Source of the DNA: an uncultured Roseobacter sp.
Lineage (GTDB): Bacteria > Pseudomonadota > Alphaproteobacteria > Rhodobacterales > Rhodobacteraceae
Direction of reading: 5' to 3'
Assembly: GCF_947492555.1 (NCBI RefSeq)
Contig: NZ_CANLNE010000003.1
Span: forward strand, 496,001 to 560,000
Length of the DNA stretch: 64,000 nucleotides
Below are positions 55,366 to 64,000 of the stretch, piece by piece. Both the position numbers and the translations under genes were made by a program. The stretch's first letter is position 1, and each line of letters starts with the position of its first letter. The notes beneath the pieces are model-generated. The model was not told where the DNA came from. It was given only the letters and a program-made list of their open reading frames with translations, and ran no database searches.

Positions 55366-55814
55366 TCCGCCTCGCGTTGATCCTGCTGCTGCTGGCCAGC
55401 CCGCTCTGGGCGCTGGACCCGTCCACGGCACTGGATGACCCGGTGTTGGAGGCGCGGGCCCGTACGATTGATCATGCCCTGCGCTGTGTGGTGTGCCAGT
55501 CGGAATCGGTGGCCTTTTCGAACGCCAACTGGGCCGAGGACGCCCGCCGCACCGTGCGCGAGCTGATCACCGACGGTGCCAGTGACGCGGAGGTGTTTGA
55601 TTTCTTCGTGGCCCGCTACGGCGAATTTGTCCTGATGTCACCGCGGGCCAGCGGGTCGACCTGGCTCTTGTGGGCGGCGGGGCCGGCCATGCTGCTGCTG
55701 GCTCTGGGCGTCGGCTATGGATATCTGCGCGGGCGATCCCATGCCAAGGCGCCGCAGGAAGCAGCCCTGTCGGAGGATGAAGAGGCGCGCCTGCGCGAAA
55801 TCCTGAAAGATTGA
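55362..55814 (+). CDS. ccmH: Cytochrome c maturation protein CcmH, CcmH/CycL type
   Basis: This 150-residue protein has a signal peptide (residues 1-17), the thiol motif LRCVVCQS with Cys42 and Cys45, and a C-terminal membrane helix (residues 107-126). It is the short CcmH/CycL form that reduces apocytochrome thiols. It lacks the CcmI-like tetratricopeptide part of E. coli CcmH. Translation is coupled to ccmF by the ATGA overlap. Confidence 0.95.
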   Translation: MIRLALILLLLASPLWALDPSTALDDPVLEARARTIDHALRCVVCQSESVAFSNANWAEDARRTVRELITDGASDAEVFDFFVARYGEFVLMSPRASGSTWLLWAAGPAMLLLALGVGYGYLRGRSHAKAPQEAALSEDEEARLREILKD

Positions 55815-55884
55815 CGCCTCGTTGCTCTTTTCTGAACCGGTCAGTTTGGTATGACGGGTGAGCGCGGTAAGAAAAGGAAGCCAC

Positions 55885-56661
55885 ATGGACTACCAGACGT
55901 TGATCTACACGCTGCAGGATGGCGTGGCCACGATCACCCTGAACCGGGTTGAGAAGATGAATGCGCTCAGCACGCAGATGCGGGCGGAGATCGCCTATGC
56001 GGTGTCCGAGGCGGGCAAGACCGCGCGTGTGGTGGTGATCACCGGTGCGGGCAAGGCCTTTTGTTCTGGTCAGGATCTGGGTGACCGGGTCAGTGCCGCC
56101 AATCTCGATCTGGAACGCACTCTGCGCGATGAATACCAGCCGATGCTGCATGCGATTACCGAATGCCCGGTGCCTACGATTGCGGCAGTGAACGGCCCGG
56201 CGGCGGGGGCAGGGGCCAACCTTGCGCTGGCGGCCGATGTGGTGATTGCGGCGGAGAGCGCCTATTTCCTGCAGGCTTTCGCCCGCATTGGCCTGATCCC
56301 GGATGCGGGTGGCACCTATGTCATGCCGCGCACCATGGGCATGGCCAAGGCCATGGGGGCCGCCCTTTTTGCCGATAAGATCACCGCCCGGCAGGCTGAT
56401 GACTGGGGCATGATCTGGGAAGCGGTGCCGGATGCGGAATTTGACGCGCATTGGAAGGCCCGTGCGGCGCATCTGGCGCAAGGTCCAACGGCGGCCTATG
56501 CGGCGATCAAGAAGGTCATCCGGGGTAGCTGGGACAATTCGATGGAAGACCAGCTGACGCTGGAGGCCAAACAGCAGGGCCACTGCGGCAAATCAAGGGA
56601 TTTCAAAGAGGGCGTTCTGGCCTTCACCGAAAAACGCCCCGCCCAGTTCGAAGGCCGCTAG
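55885..56661 (+). CDS. paaG: Enoyl-CoA hydratase/isomerase, PaaG-like
   Basis: This 258-residue crotonase-family enzyme has the oxyanion-hole motif AGKAFCSGQDLGDR and a GPAAGAGANLALAADVVIA segment. The following IGLIPDAGGTY and ADDWGMIWE strings resemble PaaG, which isomerises the ring epoxide in phenylacetate breakdown. AAAGGAAG precedes the ATG. The indolepyruvate oxidoreductase at 45332 is another aromatic enzyme, but they are not in one operon. The exact substrate is not proven. Confidence 0.85.
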   Translation: MDYQTLIYTLQDGVATITLNRVEKMNALSTQMRAEIAYAVSEAGKTARVVVITGAGKAFCSGQDLGDRVSAANLDLERTLRDEYQPMLHAITECPVPTIAAVNGPAAGAGANLALAADVVIAAESAYFLQAFARIGLIPDAGGTYVMPRTMGMAKAMGAALFADKITARQADDWGMIWEAVPDAEFDAHWKARAAHLAQGPTAAYAAIKKVIRGSWDNSMEDQLTLEAKQQGHCGKSRDFKEGVLAFTEKRPAQFEGR

Positions 56662-56663
56662 GG

Positions 56664-56975
56664 TCAGTCCCTGGCGGTCACGAAACGTTCCACAAGCAAT
56701 ACATCGTCCACAGTCAGCCGCGGACCATCGGCACAGGCAACAATGGCCACGGCCACGCCGTTTGCATGCACGGTCTGCACCCCACCTGAAACGTCGGTGA
56801 TGGTGATGGTGGGCGGTGTCTCGCCCTTGTCGTAAACCACGGCGATCTTGTCCTCATCCTCGGCGACGTCGGGGATAATCGCCCCTTCGAGTCCGCTGGC
56901 GGGACCCGTGGTCACCGGCATCCGCCGCGCCAGAGGGGTACTTTTCTGATAAGAGCCGTCCATCTGTCGTGTCAT
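56664..56975 (-). CDS. Small protein of unknown function
   Basis: This 103-residue reading frame (start 56975, after GAGG) begins MTRQMDGSYQKS and continues with a beta-rich stretch (DKIAVVYDKGETPPTITITDV and more). It converges with the paaG-like gene, whose stop is 2 bases away. I do not recognise a family. Its codon use resembles its neighbours. It may also start at 56963 (MDGSYQKS). Confidence 0.5.
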   Translation of the reverse strand: MTRQMDGSYQKSTPLARRMPVTTGPASGLEGAIIPDVAEDEDKIAVVYDKGETPPTITITDVSGGVQTVHANGVAVAIVACADGPRLTVDDVLLVERFVTARD

Positions 56976-57367
56976 CCGCGCCTCGCAACAATACCATTCC
57001 GCGATGATGCGCCCTGCACATGCGGGTGCCTGACGCACCCAACCCCGCGTAACCCAATTCAACTGGCGCAGAAAACCTCGTCCTTCGAAATCCTACCGCA
57101 ATATGGCAGGGATCGACGGGTCGGTCTGCGCACCCGACGCCTTTACCTAAAGGGTCGTGATCCAAATGGTCAAGAAATGCGGTTTATTATGCAGGGGTCC
57201 GAAACAATGACACATTTCGAACACATTTCGCTGAGGGATTAAGAGACAGTCCGCGCCGCAAATATCGGTAATCTCAGCAGAAAGGGCGCTTTGTCCACAA
57301 GGGCACTCTCGGGTGATTCGCCTGTTGCGGGGCCCCGCGCCGGCACATGCCGACGCAGGGCGGTTTG
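56976..57367. other. 392-base intergenic region between the small gene and gltA
   Basis: No convincing gene is seen. The region holds an 11-base tandem direct repeat with unit ACACATTTCGA (57210-57230), of the kind that could be a repressor site. A possible hairpin pair near the gltA end is listed separately. The rest is probably the promoter of the small minus-strand gene and the 3' region of gltA. Confidence 0.5.
57327..57356 (-). terminator. Two adjacent GC-rich hairpins beyond gltA
   Basis: GCGGGGCCCCGC (57327-57338) is a perfect 12-base palindrome. GCGCCGGCA...TGCCGACGC (57337-57356) forms a second stem with one mismatch-like pair. They lie 12 to 41 bases beyond the gltA stop on the minus strand. 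No T-tract follows, so a terminator role is plausible but weak. Confidence 0.35.
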
Positions 57368-58663
57368 TCAGCGGTTTTCGATGTCGATGTAGTTGCGCGA
57401 GGTCTCGCCAAGGTAAAGCTGGCGCGGGCGACCAATCTTGTTCTGCGGATCTGCGATCATCTCTTTCCACTGGGAAATCCAACCGACCGTGCGGCTCAGC
57501 GCAAAGATCGGCGTGAACATGGAGGTGGGGAAGCCCATCGCCTCAAGGATGATGCCGGAATAGAAATCCACATTCGGGAAGAGCTTTTTCTCCGCAAAAT
57601 ACGGGTCGGCAAGTGCTGCGGCTTCCAGCTCCTTGGCGACCTGCAGGATCGGGTTGTTTTCAACGCCCAACAGGTCAAGCACCTCGTCAGCGGATTGCTT
57701 CATCACCTTGGCGCGGGGGTCGAAGTTCTTGTAAACCCGGTGACCAAAGCCCATCAGGCGGAAGGGGTCATTCTTGTCCTTGGCGCGGGCGATGAATTCG
57801 GGGATACGGTCCACGGTCCCGATCTCGTTCAGCATCTCCAGGCAGGCCTGGTTTGCACCGCCATGCGCCGGGCCCCAGAGGCAGGCGATACCAGCGGCGA
57901 TACAGGCAAAGGGGTTCGCGCCTGAAGAGGACGCCAGACGCACCGTGGAGGTGGAGGCGTTCTGCTCATGGTCCGCGTGCAGGGTAAAGATACGGTCCAT
58001 CGCACGGCTGAGGATCGGATTGACCTCGTAGTCTTCGGCAGGCACGGCAAAGCACATGCGCAGGAAGTTGGAGGCATAATCCAGATCATTGCGCGGATAC
58101 ACGAAGGGCTGGCCGATTGTGTACTTATAAGCCATCGCGGCAATCGTCGGCATCTTGGCGATCAGGCGGATCGAGGCGACCTCGCGCTGCCATGGATCGG
58201 CGATGTCGGTGCTGTCGTGATAGAAGGCGGACATCGCGCCGACCACGCCGACCATCACGGCCATGGGGTGCGCATCCCGACGGAAGCCGCGGAAGAAATT
58301 CATCATCTGCTCGTGCAGCATGGTGTGATTGGTCACACGGCTCTCGAAATCCTCCAGTTGTGCGGGCGAGGGAAGCTCGCCGTAGAGCATCAGATAGCAG
58401 ACCTCCAGATAATGCGACATGCCGGCCAGCTGATCGATGGGGTAGCCCCGGTGCAGCAACTCGCCCTTGTCACCATCGATGAAGGTGATTGTGCTGTCGC
58501 AGCTTGCGGTCGAGGTGAAACCGGGATCATAGGTGAACACCCCGGCCTGAGCATAGAGTTTGCGGATATCAACCACGTCCGGCCCGGCCGTCGGGGAAAA
58601 GATCGGCAGATCATACTCCTTGCCGTCAATGCTCAGCTTTGCAGATTTTGTGCTTTCGGCCAT
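57368..58663 (-). CDS. gltA: Citrate synthase
   Basis: This 431-residue enzyme condenses oxaloacetate and acetyl-CoA in the citric acid cycle. Conserved features are GYPIDQLAG near residue 87, [14 protein letters not shown] with an active-site His, and [14 protein letters not shown]. It is of the type II hexameric bacterial form. The start at 58663 ([10 protein letters not shown]) fits the family; the longer frame to 58726 has an Arg-rich leader without support. gltX lies 87 bases upstream on the same strand. Confidence 0.97.
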   Translation of the reverse strand: MAESTKSAKLSIDGKEYDLPIFSPTAGPDVVDIRKLYAQAGVFTYDPGFTSTASCDSTITFIDGDKGELLHRGYPIDQLAGMSHYLEVCYLMLYGELPSPAQLEDFESRVTNHTMLHEQMMNFFRGFRRDAHPMAVMVGVVGAMSAFYHDSTDIADPWQREVASIRLIAKMPTIAAMAYKYTIGQPFVYPRNDLDYASNFLRMCFAVPAEDYEVNPILSRAMDRIFTLHADHEQNASTSTVRLASSSGANPFACIAAGIACLWGPAHGGANQACLEMLNEIGTVDRIPEFIARAKDKNDPFRLMGFGHRVYKNFDPRAKVMKQSADEVLDLLGVENNPILQVAKELEAAALADPYFAEKKLFPNVDFYSGIILEAMGFPTSMFTPIFALSRTVGWISQWKEMIADPQNKIGRPRQLYLGETSRNYIDIENR

Positions 58664-58750
58664 GGGACGTCCTTCCTGTCTTGCTCGCGGGCGCACCCGC
58701 CATCCGGCTCTTGATGCAGGGCGCATCGGGCCAATTCCTTGCGCAGGGTA

Positions 58751-60160
58751 TTACCCGGCGTCTTCAGCTGCATCTGTCAAACGGGCGAGGGTCTCTTCTT
58801 GGCCCAGAACCAGCATCATGTCGAATACCGAAGGTGTGACCGCCCGGCCTGCAAGCGCTGCGCGCAGGGGCCCGGCCAGTTTCCCGAACTTGGTGTCCTT
58901 GCTTGCCGCAAAAGCGTTCAGGAGGCCCTCCAGATTTTCTCTGTCCCAGCTATCAGTTTGCAACTGCGGCGTCAAATCCTTGAGTATACCACGGGATACC
59001 GTATCAAGGTTCTTGGCGGCTTTCTCATCCGGTTCTACAGGACGGGAGGTTAACGCAAAGTGTGCTTTATCAAGGAGTTCGGGTAAGGTCTTCGCGCGCT
59101 CTTTCACGCAGTACATGGCGCGCGACAGCATCTCGGCTTGGTGAGGTGTCAAAGCGGCTTCCCCCGCGGACGCCAGGTACTCGTGAGTTTCCTGCTGCAA
59201 TGCGGCATCGTCGGACTGCGCGATATGCTGGCCCGACAGGTTTTCGAGCTTTTTCAGGTCAAACCGCGCCGGGCTTTTGCCGATTCCGTCCAGATCGAAC
59301 CAGTCGCGGGCCTGCGCATCGGTAAAAAATTCGTCATCGCCGTGGCTCCACCCCAGCCGGGCGAGGTAGTTGCGCATGCCCGCCGCCGGATAGCCCATCG
59401 CCTGATATTCCTGCGCGCCCAATGCGCCGTGGCGTTTCGACAGTTTCTTGCCATCGGGCCCGTGGATCAGCGGGATATGCGCCCAGACCGGCACGTCCCA
59501 GCCCATCGCCTCATAGATCATCATCTGGCGCGCGGCATTGTTGAGGTGGTCATCCCCCCGGATCACATGAGTCACGCCCATATCATGGTCATCGACAACA
59601 ACCGCCAGCATGTAGACGGGCGTGCCATCGGAACGTAACAGCACCATGTCATCGAGTTGGTCGTTGCGGATCGTCACATCGCCCTGCACGCGGTCCCGGA
59701 TCACGGTTTCGCCGGATTGCGGTGCCTTGATCCGGATCACATAGGGCGCATCGGGATGGGTGCTTGGGTCCGCATCGCGCCAGGGAGAACGGTAGAGCGT
59801 GCTTTTGCCTTCGGCCCGCGCGGCTTCACGAAAGGCGGTGATGTCTTCCTGTGTGGCAAAGCATTTGTAGGCTTTGCCAGCGGCCAGCAATTCCTCGGCC
59901 ACGGCGGCGTGACGGGGCGCGTTTTCGAACTGGCTGACGATCTCGCCATCGTGATCGAGGCCCAGCCACGCCATGCCCTGCAGGATGGCGGCGGTGGCTT
60001 CGGGGGTGGAGCGGGCACGATCCGTATCCTCGATCCGCAGCAGGAATTTACCGCCGCGTCCCCGCGCGTAAAGCCAGTTAAAGAGCGCCGTGCGCGCGCC
60101 CCCAATGTGCAGAAAACCGGTTGGAGAGGGCGCGAAACGGGTGACAACGGGCGCTGACAT
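58751..60160 (-). CDS. gltX: Glutamyl-tRNA synthetase
   Basis: This 469-residue class I synthetase charges tRNA-Glu. The HIGG motif is at residues 18-21 in [16 protein letters not shown], and the KLSKRH motif is near residue 240. Its length fits the bacterial form. It is divergent from comEC, with 89 bases between them, and is followed by gltA in the same direction. Confidence 0.97.
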   Translation of the reverse strand: MSAPVVTRFAPSPTGFLHIGGARTALFNWLYARGRGGKFLLRIEDTDRARSTPEATAAILQGMAWLGLDHDGEIVSQFENAPRHAAVAEELLAAGKAYKCFATQEDITAFREAARAEGKSTLYRSPWRDADPSTHPDAPYVIRIKAPQSGETVIRDRVQGDVTIRNDQLDDMVLLRSDGTPVYMLAVVVDDHDMGVTHVIRGDDHLNNAARQMMIYEAMGWDVPVWAHIPLIHGPDGKKLSKRHGALGAQEYQAMGYPAAGMRNYLARLGWSHGDDEFFTDAQARDWFDLDGIGKSPARFDLKKLENLSGQHIAQSDDAALQQETHEYLASAGEAALTPHQAEMLSRAMYCVKERAKTLPELLDKAHFALTSRPVEPDEKAAKNLDTVSRGILKDLTPQLQTDSWDRENLEGLLNAFAASKDTKFGKLAGPLRAALAGRAVTPSVFDMMLVLGQEETLARLTDAAEDAG

Positions 60161-60249
60161 GCAGGTGTTTACCTTTCAGTAACCATGAGGGGCGTAAATC
60201 TAGAGTGTCTGTCTATCCAGTGCGCTAACCGGGGGCAAGGAGGTGCTGC

Positions 60250-62298
60250 GTGACACGGATCCGGGCCATTTTGCTCGATCAACGCGGGTCGCTCTTTGAA
60301 TGGGTCCCGGTGTGCCTTGCCATTGGCATCGGCCTCTATTTTCTGCTGCGGTTCGAACCCTCCACCGTCTTTCTGGCCAGTGTGGGGCTTGGGGCCTTTC
60401 TGATCCTGTTGATGGGCAGGTGGTTGGGGGAGGCGTTCAGTCCGCTGGCCATTGCCCTTGTTCTTGTTGCCTCCGGTTTCCTGCTGGCGGCCTACCGGGC
60501 GCATGACGTGGCAAGCCCGGTCATGGGCTGGCGGTATTACGGACCCGTCGAGGGGCGTGTCGTCAACCTGGACCGCAGCAGTTCCGACGCGCTGCGCATC
60601 ACACTCGATCAGGTGGTACTGGAACGGGTGTCGCCCCAACGCACGCCCGAGCGGGTGCGCGTGTCATTACACGGCGATCAAAGTCTCAGCGTTGCCCCGG
60701 CGCCGGGCCTACGCGTGATGACCACGGCGCATCTCTCGCCGCCGGGGGGGCCGGTGGAACCGGGAGGTTTCGACTTCCAACGCCATGCCTGGTTCGGGCA
60801 ATTGGGCGGGGTCGGTTACACGCGGGTGCCCCTGCTGGCAATCGCACCACCGCAGGATGATCAGCTTGAGCTGGCCGTGTTCCGGGTGCGGATGGCCGTC
60901 GCAAAACGGATGCTGGACATTCTGCCCGGTGATGTGGGGGGATTTGCCGTCGCGGTCACAACCGGTGCCCGCAGTTCAATCAGCCAGGAGGCGCTGGAGG
61001 ATTTGCGCGCAAGCAATCTGGCGCATCTGCTGGCAATTTCCGGGCTGCACATGGGGCTGTTGACCGGGTTCGTCTTTGCCCTGCTGCGCCTGACAATTGC
61101 GCTGGTCCCGCCGTTGGCGCTGCGGGTGCCTGCGCGCAAACTGGCAGCGGGCGGCGCGTTGATCGTGGCCTCCGGATATCTGGCCCTGTCGGGCGGCAAT
61201 GTCGCGACCGAACGGGCGTTCATCATGGTGGCCGTGGCGCTGACGGCGCTGATGTTGAACCGTCGGGCGATTTCCCTGCGCGCCGTCGCCATCGCCGCCA
61301 CGATTGTTCTGCTCTTGCGGCCCGAAGCCCTGCTGGGCCCGGGGTTCCAGATGTCATTCGCCGCGACCACAGCCCTTGTGGCGGTCTTCGGATACATGCG
61401 CGATCACCGCATCGGCATGGGGCCGAAATGGGCGAAACCGGTGGTGGCCGTGCTGATTTCCTCCGGGGTGGCCGGGTTGGCCACGGCGCCCATTGGGGCC
61501 GCGCATTTCAACGCGATTTCGCATTACGGGCTGCTGGCCAACCTGACGTCGGTGCCGATGATGGGGACGGTGGTGATCCCCGCCGCGGTGCTGGCGCTGA
61601 TCCTGGCCCCTCTCGGACTGGATTGGATCGGGTTGTGCATCATGGGGGTCGGGCTGCGCTGGATCCTCTGGGTGGGCAATTTCGTGGCCAATCTGGATGG
61701 CGCGCGCTCCTTCGTGCATGGCCCCGAAGTCATTGTCTTGCCGATGATTGCCCTCGGCTTCTTATGGCTCTGCCTGTGGCAGGGCCGGACGCGGCTGATC
61801 GGGGTGGCGCCTGTGCTTGTTGCCTTCTGGCTCTGGGCCACGACGGACCGGCCCGTGGGGCTGATCGCCGAGAATGGCGCGCTTGTGGGGGTGATGACGG
61901 ATCAGGGCCGCGCGCTCAGCAAGGCCAAAGGCGCAGGCTTTGTGGCGCAGAACTGGCTTGAGAACGACGGCGACGCGACCGATCAGTTTACAGCGGCCGC
62001 GCGTTGGCCCGACACCCGTGCCGCCCCGCTGCCCGGCGGGATCAAGGTCACTCATCTGTCTGGCAAAAAGGCGGTTGCGGCTTTTGACGGATGCGCCGAC
62101 GGGCAGATTGTCGTCGCCAATCAGGATCTGCCGAAACGCGCGTCGGCTTGCATTCTGCTTGACCCGGAACGTCTACAGGACATGGGGGCCGTCGCCATCA
62201 TGCAAAGCGGGGACGGGGTGCGCCTGAGTTCCGTGCGTGACCGGACGGGCGACAGGCTCTGGACCCCGTGGTACCGCGACAAGATGCGGCGTCAGTAG
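60250..62298 (+). CDS. comEC: ComEC/Rec2-family DNA uptake channel
   Basis: This 682-residue polytopic protein belongs to the ComEC/Rec2 family, which moves single-stranded DNA across the inner membrane in natural transformation. It has a DUF4131-like N-terminal region, a Competence domain with [14 protein letters not shown], and [15 protein letters not shown]. The C-terminal part lacks the beta-lactamase motif HxHxDH, as in many alphaproteobacteria. It starts with GTG after AAGGAGGTG. In Rhodobacter capsulatus such a protein is needed to take up GTA DNA. Its end overlaps lexA by 7 bases. Confidence 0.93.
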   Translation: MTRIRAILLDQRGSLFEWVPVCLAIGIGLYFLLRFEPSTVFLASVGLGAFLILLMGRWLGEAFSPLAIALVLVASGFLLAAYRAHDVASPVMGWRYYGPVEGRVVNLDRSSSDALRITLDQVVLERVSPQRTPERVRVSLHGDQSLSVAPAPGLRVMTTAHLSPPGGPVEPGGFDFQRHAWFGQLGGVGYTRVPLLAIAPPQDDQLELAVFRVRMAVAKRMLDILPGDVGGFAVAVTTGARSSISQEALEDLRASNLAHLLAISGLHMGLLTGFVFALLRLTIALVPPLALRVPARKLAAGGALIVASGYLALSGGNVATERAFIMVAVALTALMLNRRAISLRAVAIAATIVLLLRPEALLGPGFQMSFAATTALVAVFGYMRDHRIGMGPKWAKPVVAVLISSGVAGLATAPIGAAHFNAISHYGLLANLTSVPMMGTVVIPAAVLALILAPLGLDWIGLCIMGVGLRWILWVGNFVANLDGARSFVHGPEVIVLPMIALGFLWLCLWQGRTRLIGVAPVLVAFWLWATTDRPVGLIAENGALVGVMTDQGRALSKAKGAGFVAQNWLENDGDATDQFTAAARWPDTRAAPLPGGIKVTHLSGKKAVAAFDGCADGQIVVANQDLPKRASACILLDPERLQDMGAVAIMQSGDGVRLSSVRDRTGDRLWTPWYRDKMRRQ

Positions 62299-62993
62299 GT
62301 GCGGATCAACCCGACCAGCTTGCCCTGCACCTTGACCTGATCCTCGTTGAAAATGCGGGTCTCATACGCCGGGTTGGCAGCCTCTAGGGCAATCGCGTTG
62401 CCCTTGCGCATATAGCGCTTCAGCGTTGCCTCGTGATCTTCGACCAGGGCCACGACGATGTCGCCGTTATCTGCCACGTTCGTCTCTTTGATGACGACCA
62501 CATCGCCGTTGTTGATCCCGGCGTCGATCATCGAGTCGCCGCGCACTTCCAGCGCATAGTGCTCTCCGGAGCCGGACAGCATCTGACCGGGAACCGCGAC
62601 ACTTTGGGAATGCTGACTGATGGCCTCAATCGGCACACCTGCTGCGATCCGGCCCACTAACGGTACCTCGGTCGCCGCCACAGGGCGGACAGATTGTGCA
62701 TTTGCGGGTATCGGCGCGTCCGGTTTGTCGCCGTCAATGACACGCGGCGCAAAGCCAGAGGTCGAAGCGCCGCCAAGGCTTTCGGGCAGTTTGACAATCT
62801 CGATGGCGCGGGCCCGGTGGGCGAGGCGACGGATAAAGCCGCGTTCCTCCAGCGCCGTGATCAACCGGTGGATGCCGGACTTGGACCGCAGGTCCAGGGC
62901 CTCTTTCATTTCATCGAAACTGGGCGGCACGCCATCGCGTTGCACGCGCTTGTGAATGAATTCCAGCAAATCCAACTGCTTCTTGGTGAGCAT
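62292..62993 (-). CDS. lexA: SOS repressor LexA
   Basis: This 233-residue repressor controls the SOS response and cleaves itself upon RecA activation. It has an N-terminal winged helix ([28 protein letters not shown]), a cleavage site AG at 118-119 in RIAAGVP, and catalytic Ser154 in RGDSM and Lys192 in EATLKRY. I start it at 62993. A LexA box at 63026-63040 upstream indicates autoregulation. It lies downstream of moeA on the same strand. Confidence 0.97.
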   Translation of the reverse strand: MLTKKQLDLLEFIHKRVQRDGVPPSFDEMKEALDLRSKSGIHRLITALEERGFIRRLAHRARAIEIVKLPESLGGASTSGFAPRVIDGDKPDAPIPANAQSVRPVAATEVPLVGRIAAGVPIEAISQHSQSVAVPGQMLSGSGEHYALEVRGDSMIDAGINNGDVVVIKETNVADNGDIVVALVEDHEATLKRYMRKGNAIALEAANPAYETRIFNEDQVKVQGKLVGLIRTY

Positions 62994-63025
62994 CTTTTGG
63001 TCCTCCGACGCCTGAATTAACATTT

Positions 63026-63040
63026 GTTCTAGTGATGTTC
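63026..63040. promoter_or_regulatory. LexA box upstream of lexA
   Basis: GTTC (63026-63029), 7 bases, GTTC (63037-63040) is an exact match to the alphaproteobacterial LexA box GTTCN7GTTC. It lies 33 bases upstream of the lexA start, between lexA and moeA, as expected for negative autoregulation. Confidence 0.88.
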
Positions 63041-63059
63041 CCGTTTTGTGTCAACGGTT

Positions 63060-64000
63060 TCAGAGCGGCAGATAGGAAATCCGCTCACCTTGATCGCGCG
63101 CGGGGTCATGCGGCGGGCGCACAAGAAGCGCATTGGCGCGTGCCAAAATGCTGAGCAGAGAGCTGTCCTGCTGATCGAAGGCGCGAAGGCCATCCGATGC
63201 GACGGTCGCGCGCATGTAATGTTCGCGTGGGCCATTTGCGGGCAGGGCGGCGGCAAGCGTCGTCTGCATTTGGGGTGCGGGATGTGCCCCGAGGCCCAGC
63301 ATGGCGCGGATCACGGGCGCAACAAACACCTTGCCACACACCAGCGCGGAAACCGGGTTGCCGGGAAGGCCGATCATCGGCGTGCCGTTCAACCGCCCGG
63401 CCATCAAGGGTTTGCCGGGGCGCATTGCCACCTTGTAAAAGGATTGCTGCATGCCAAGCTCTTCGGCGACCGGCGCGACAAGGTCATGGTCCCCCACAGA
63501 CGCGCCGCCAATGGTGACAATGAGATCGGCGGTGGCGGCCAGTTGAAACGCCGTTTTCAGCGAGGCTGCCGTGTCCCGCGCGATGGGCATCAGGCGGGCA
63601 TCTGCCCCCTCGGCCTCCAGTTGTGCGGCAAGCCCAAAGGTGTTGGAGGCGATGATCTGATCAGGGCCGGGTGTCTCTCCCGGCATGACAAGCTCGTCGC
63701 CCGTGGCCATGATCGCCACCGAGGGACGCCGGATCACCGGAACCTGTGCGATGTTCATCGCCGCCAGCAGGGCGACATCGGAGGGGCCAAGACGCCGGGG
63801 CACCGTTATCCTGTCCCCCGCTTTGAAATCGACGCCGGCAGGGCGGACGTTATCTTTGCCATCCATGTCGCGGTTGAGCGTGATCAGATCGCCGCGCCGG
63901 GTGACGTCCTCCTGAATGACAACGAAATCCGTCTCGTCTGGCACCGGGGCACCGGTGAAAATACGCACGCATTGGCCGGGACCGACCTTGCCGTCAAAAG
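63060..64000 (-). CDS. moeA: Molybdopterin molybdotransferase, 3' part
   Basis: This enzyme inserts molybdate into adenylated molybdopterin. The visible 313 residues include MRIFTGAPVPDETD, GDELVMPGE, IGGASVGDHDLV and the GLPGNPVSALVC motif, all typical of MoeA. The gene is cut by the window edge at its 5' end. Its stop lies 20 bases from the LexA box, so lexA has its own promoter despite lying downstream in the same direction. The moeA-lexA order is common in Rhodobacteraceae. Confidence 0.95.
   Translation of the reverse strand, partial: FDGKVGPGQCVRIFTGAPVPDETDFVVIQEDVTRRGDLITLNRDMDGKDNVRPAGVDFKAGDRITVPRRLGPSDVALLAAMNIAQVPVIRRPSVAIMATGDELVMPGETPGPDQIIASNTFGLAAQLEAEGADARLMPIARDTAASLKTAFQLAATADLIVTIGGASVGDHDLVAPVAEELGMQQSFYKVAMRPGKPLMAGRLNGTPMIGLPGNPVSALVCGKVFVAPVIRAMLGLGAHPAPQMQTTLAAALPANGPREHYMRATVASDGLRAFDQQDSSLLSILARANALLVRPPHDPARDQGERISYLPL

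Noticed and set aside
53362-55431. Long minus-strand open frame opposite ccmF (about 690 codons)
   Set aside because: It is rich in His, Arg, Gln and Pro with no domain, and exists because the GC-rich coding strand of ccmF leaves few stops on the other strand.
56664-57062. Longer version of the small unknown gene starting at 57062
   Set aside because: The added 29 residues are Cys/Trp-rich without pattern and the GAGG before 56975 supports the shorter form.
1-64000. CRISPR array, tRNA or rRNA genes, insertion sequences, prophage structural genes
   Set aside because: I looked for regular spaced repeats, cloverleaf-like segments, transposase motifs and capsid or portal-like proteins and found none, although a full tRNA search by program was not possible.

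Overview
This window reads as a chromosomal segment of an alphaproteobacterium of the family Rhodobacteraceae, most likely a marine roseobacter-group strain. The evidence is the GC-rich coding style, the gene order nuoL-nuoM-nuoN-birA-coaX-rnj, the moeA-lexA junction with an alphaproteobacterial LexA box, stand-alone Hint-domain proteins, paired Lin0512-family proteins, and a muramidase/holin pair resembling the lysis genes of the Rhodobacter gene transfer agent (GTA). I see no rRNA, tRNA, CRISPR array, insertion sequence or integrase. It is mostly core genome with a few accessory insertions.

Layout. Positions 2-7146 (+) hold the end of the respiratory complex I operon, biotin ligase, type III pantothenate kinase and RNase J. 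Positions 7222-11654 (-) hold a DEAD-box helicase, release factor 3 and a Hint protein. Positions 11795-15990 (+) hold an atypical SDR, an alkylation-repair-like HEAT protein, a lone iron-type ABC ATPase with two overlapping Lin0512 genes, and a glycine-zipper lipoprotein. Positions 16044-17111 (-) form a WYL-regulator operon with a 14-bp inverted repeat upstream. Positions 17337-19755 (+) are tatABC plus a translationally coupled DUF815 ATPase. Positions 19918-32214 (-) carry a second Hint protein, nlpD-like/pcm/surE, radA-cvpA-purF with an inserted PD-(D/E)XK gene and an SDR, a coiled-coil membrane protein, and alr with an Mla-type lipid transporter.

Positions 32297-39384 hold a DUF1194 protein, a NUDIX hydrolase, dnaB, pyrC-pyrE, a conserved protein of unknown function and a glycosyltransferase. 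Positions 39589-41826 are a MoxR/CoxE pair. They are followed by purL, a LysR regulator divergent from a 1139-residue indolepyruvate:ferredoxin oxidoreductase, an acyltransferase, murI, argC and the ccmE-ccmF-ccmH cytochrome c maturation genes, which are split by the muramidase/holin pair. The last part has a PaaG-like hydratase/isomerase, a small unknown gene, gltA, gltX, comEC, lexA and partial moeA.

The most interesting points are these. A GTA-type lysis cassette sits inside the ccm cluster, and its muramidase carries an EF-hand-like loop; comEC and lexA lie within 10 kb. A four-copy intergenic element lies in the same orientation at gene 3' ends. A near-perfect operator-like inverted repeat precedes a WYL-regulator operon. 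A tandem Lin0512 pair has one copy that appears to have lost its conserved motif. A PD-(D/E)XK protein is translationally coupled to purF.
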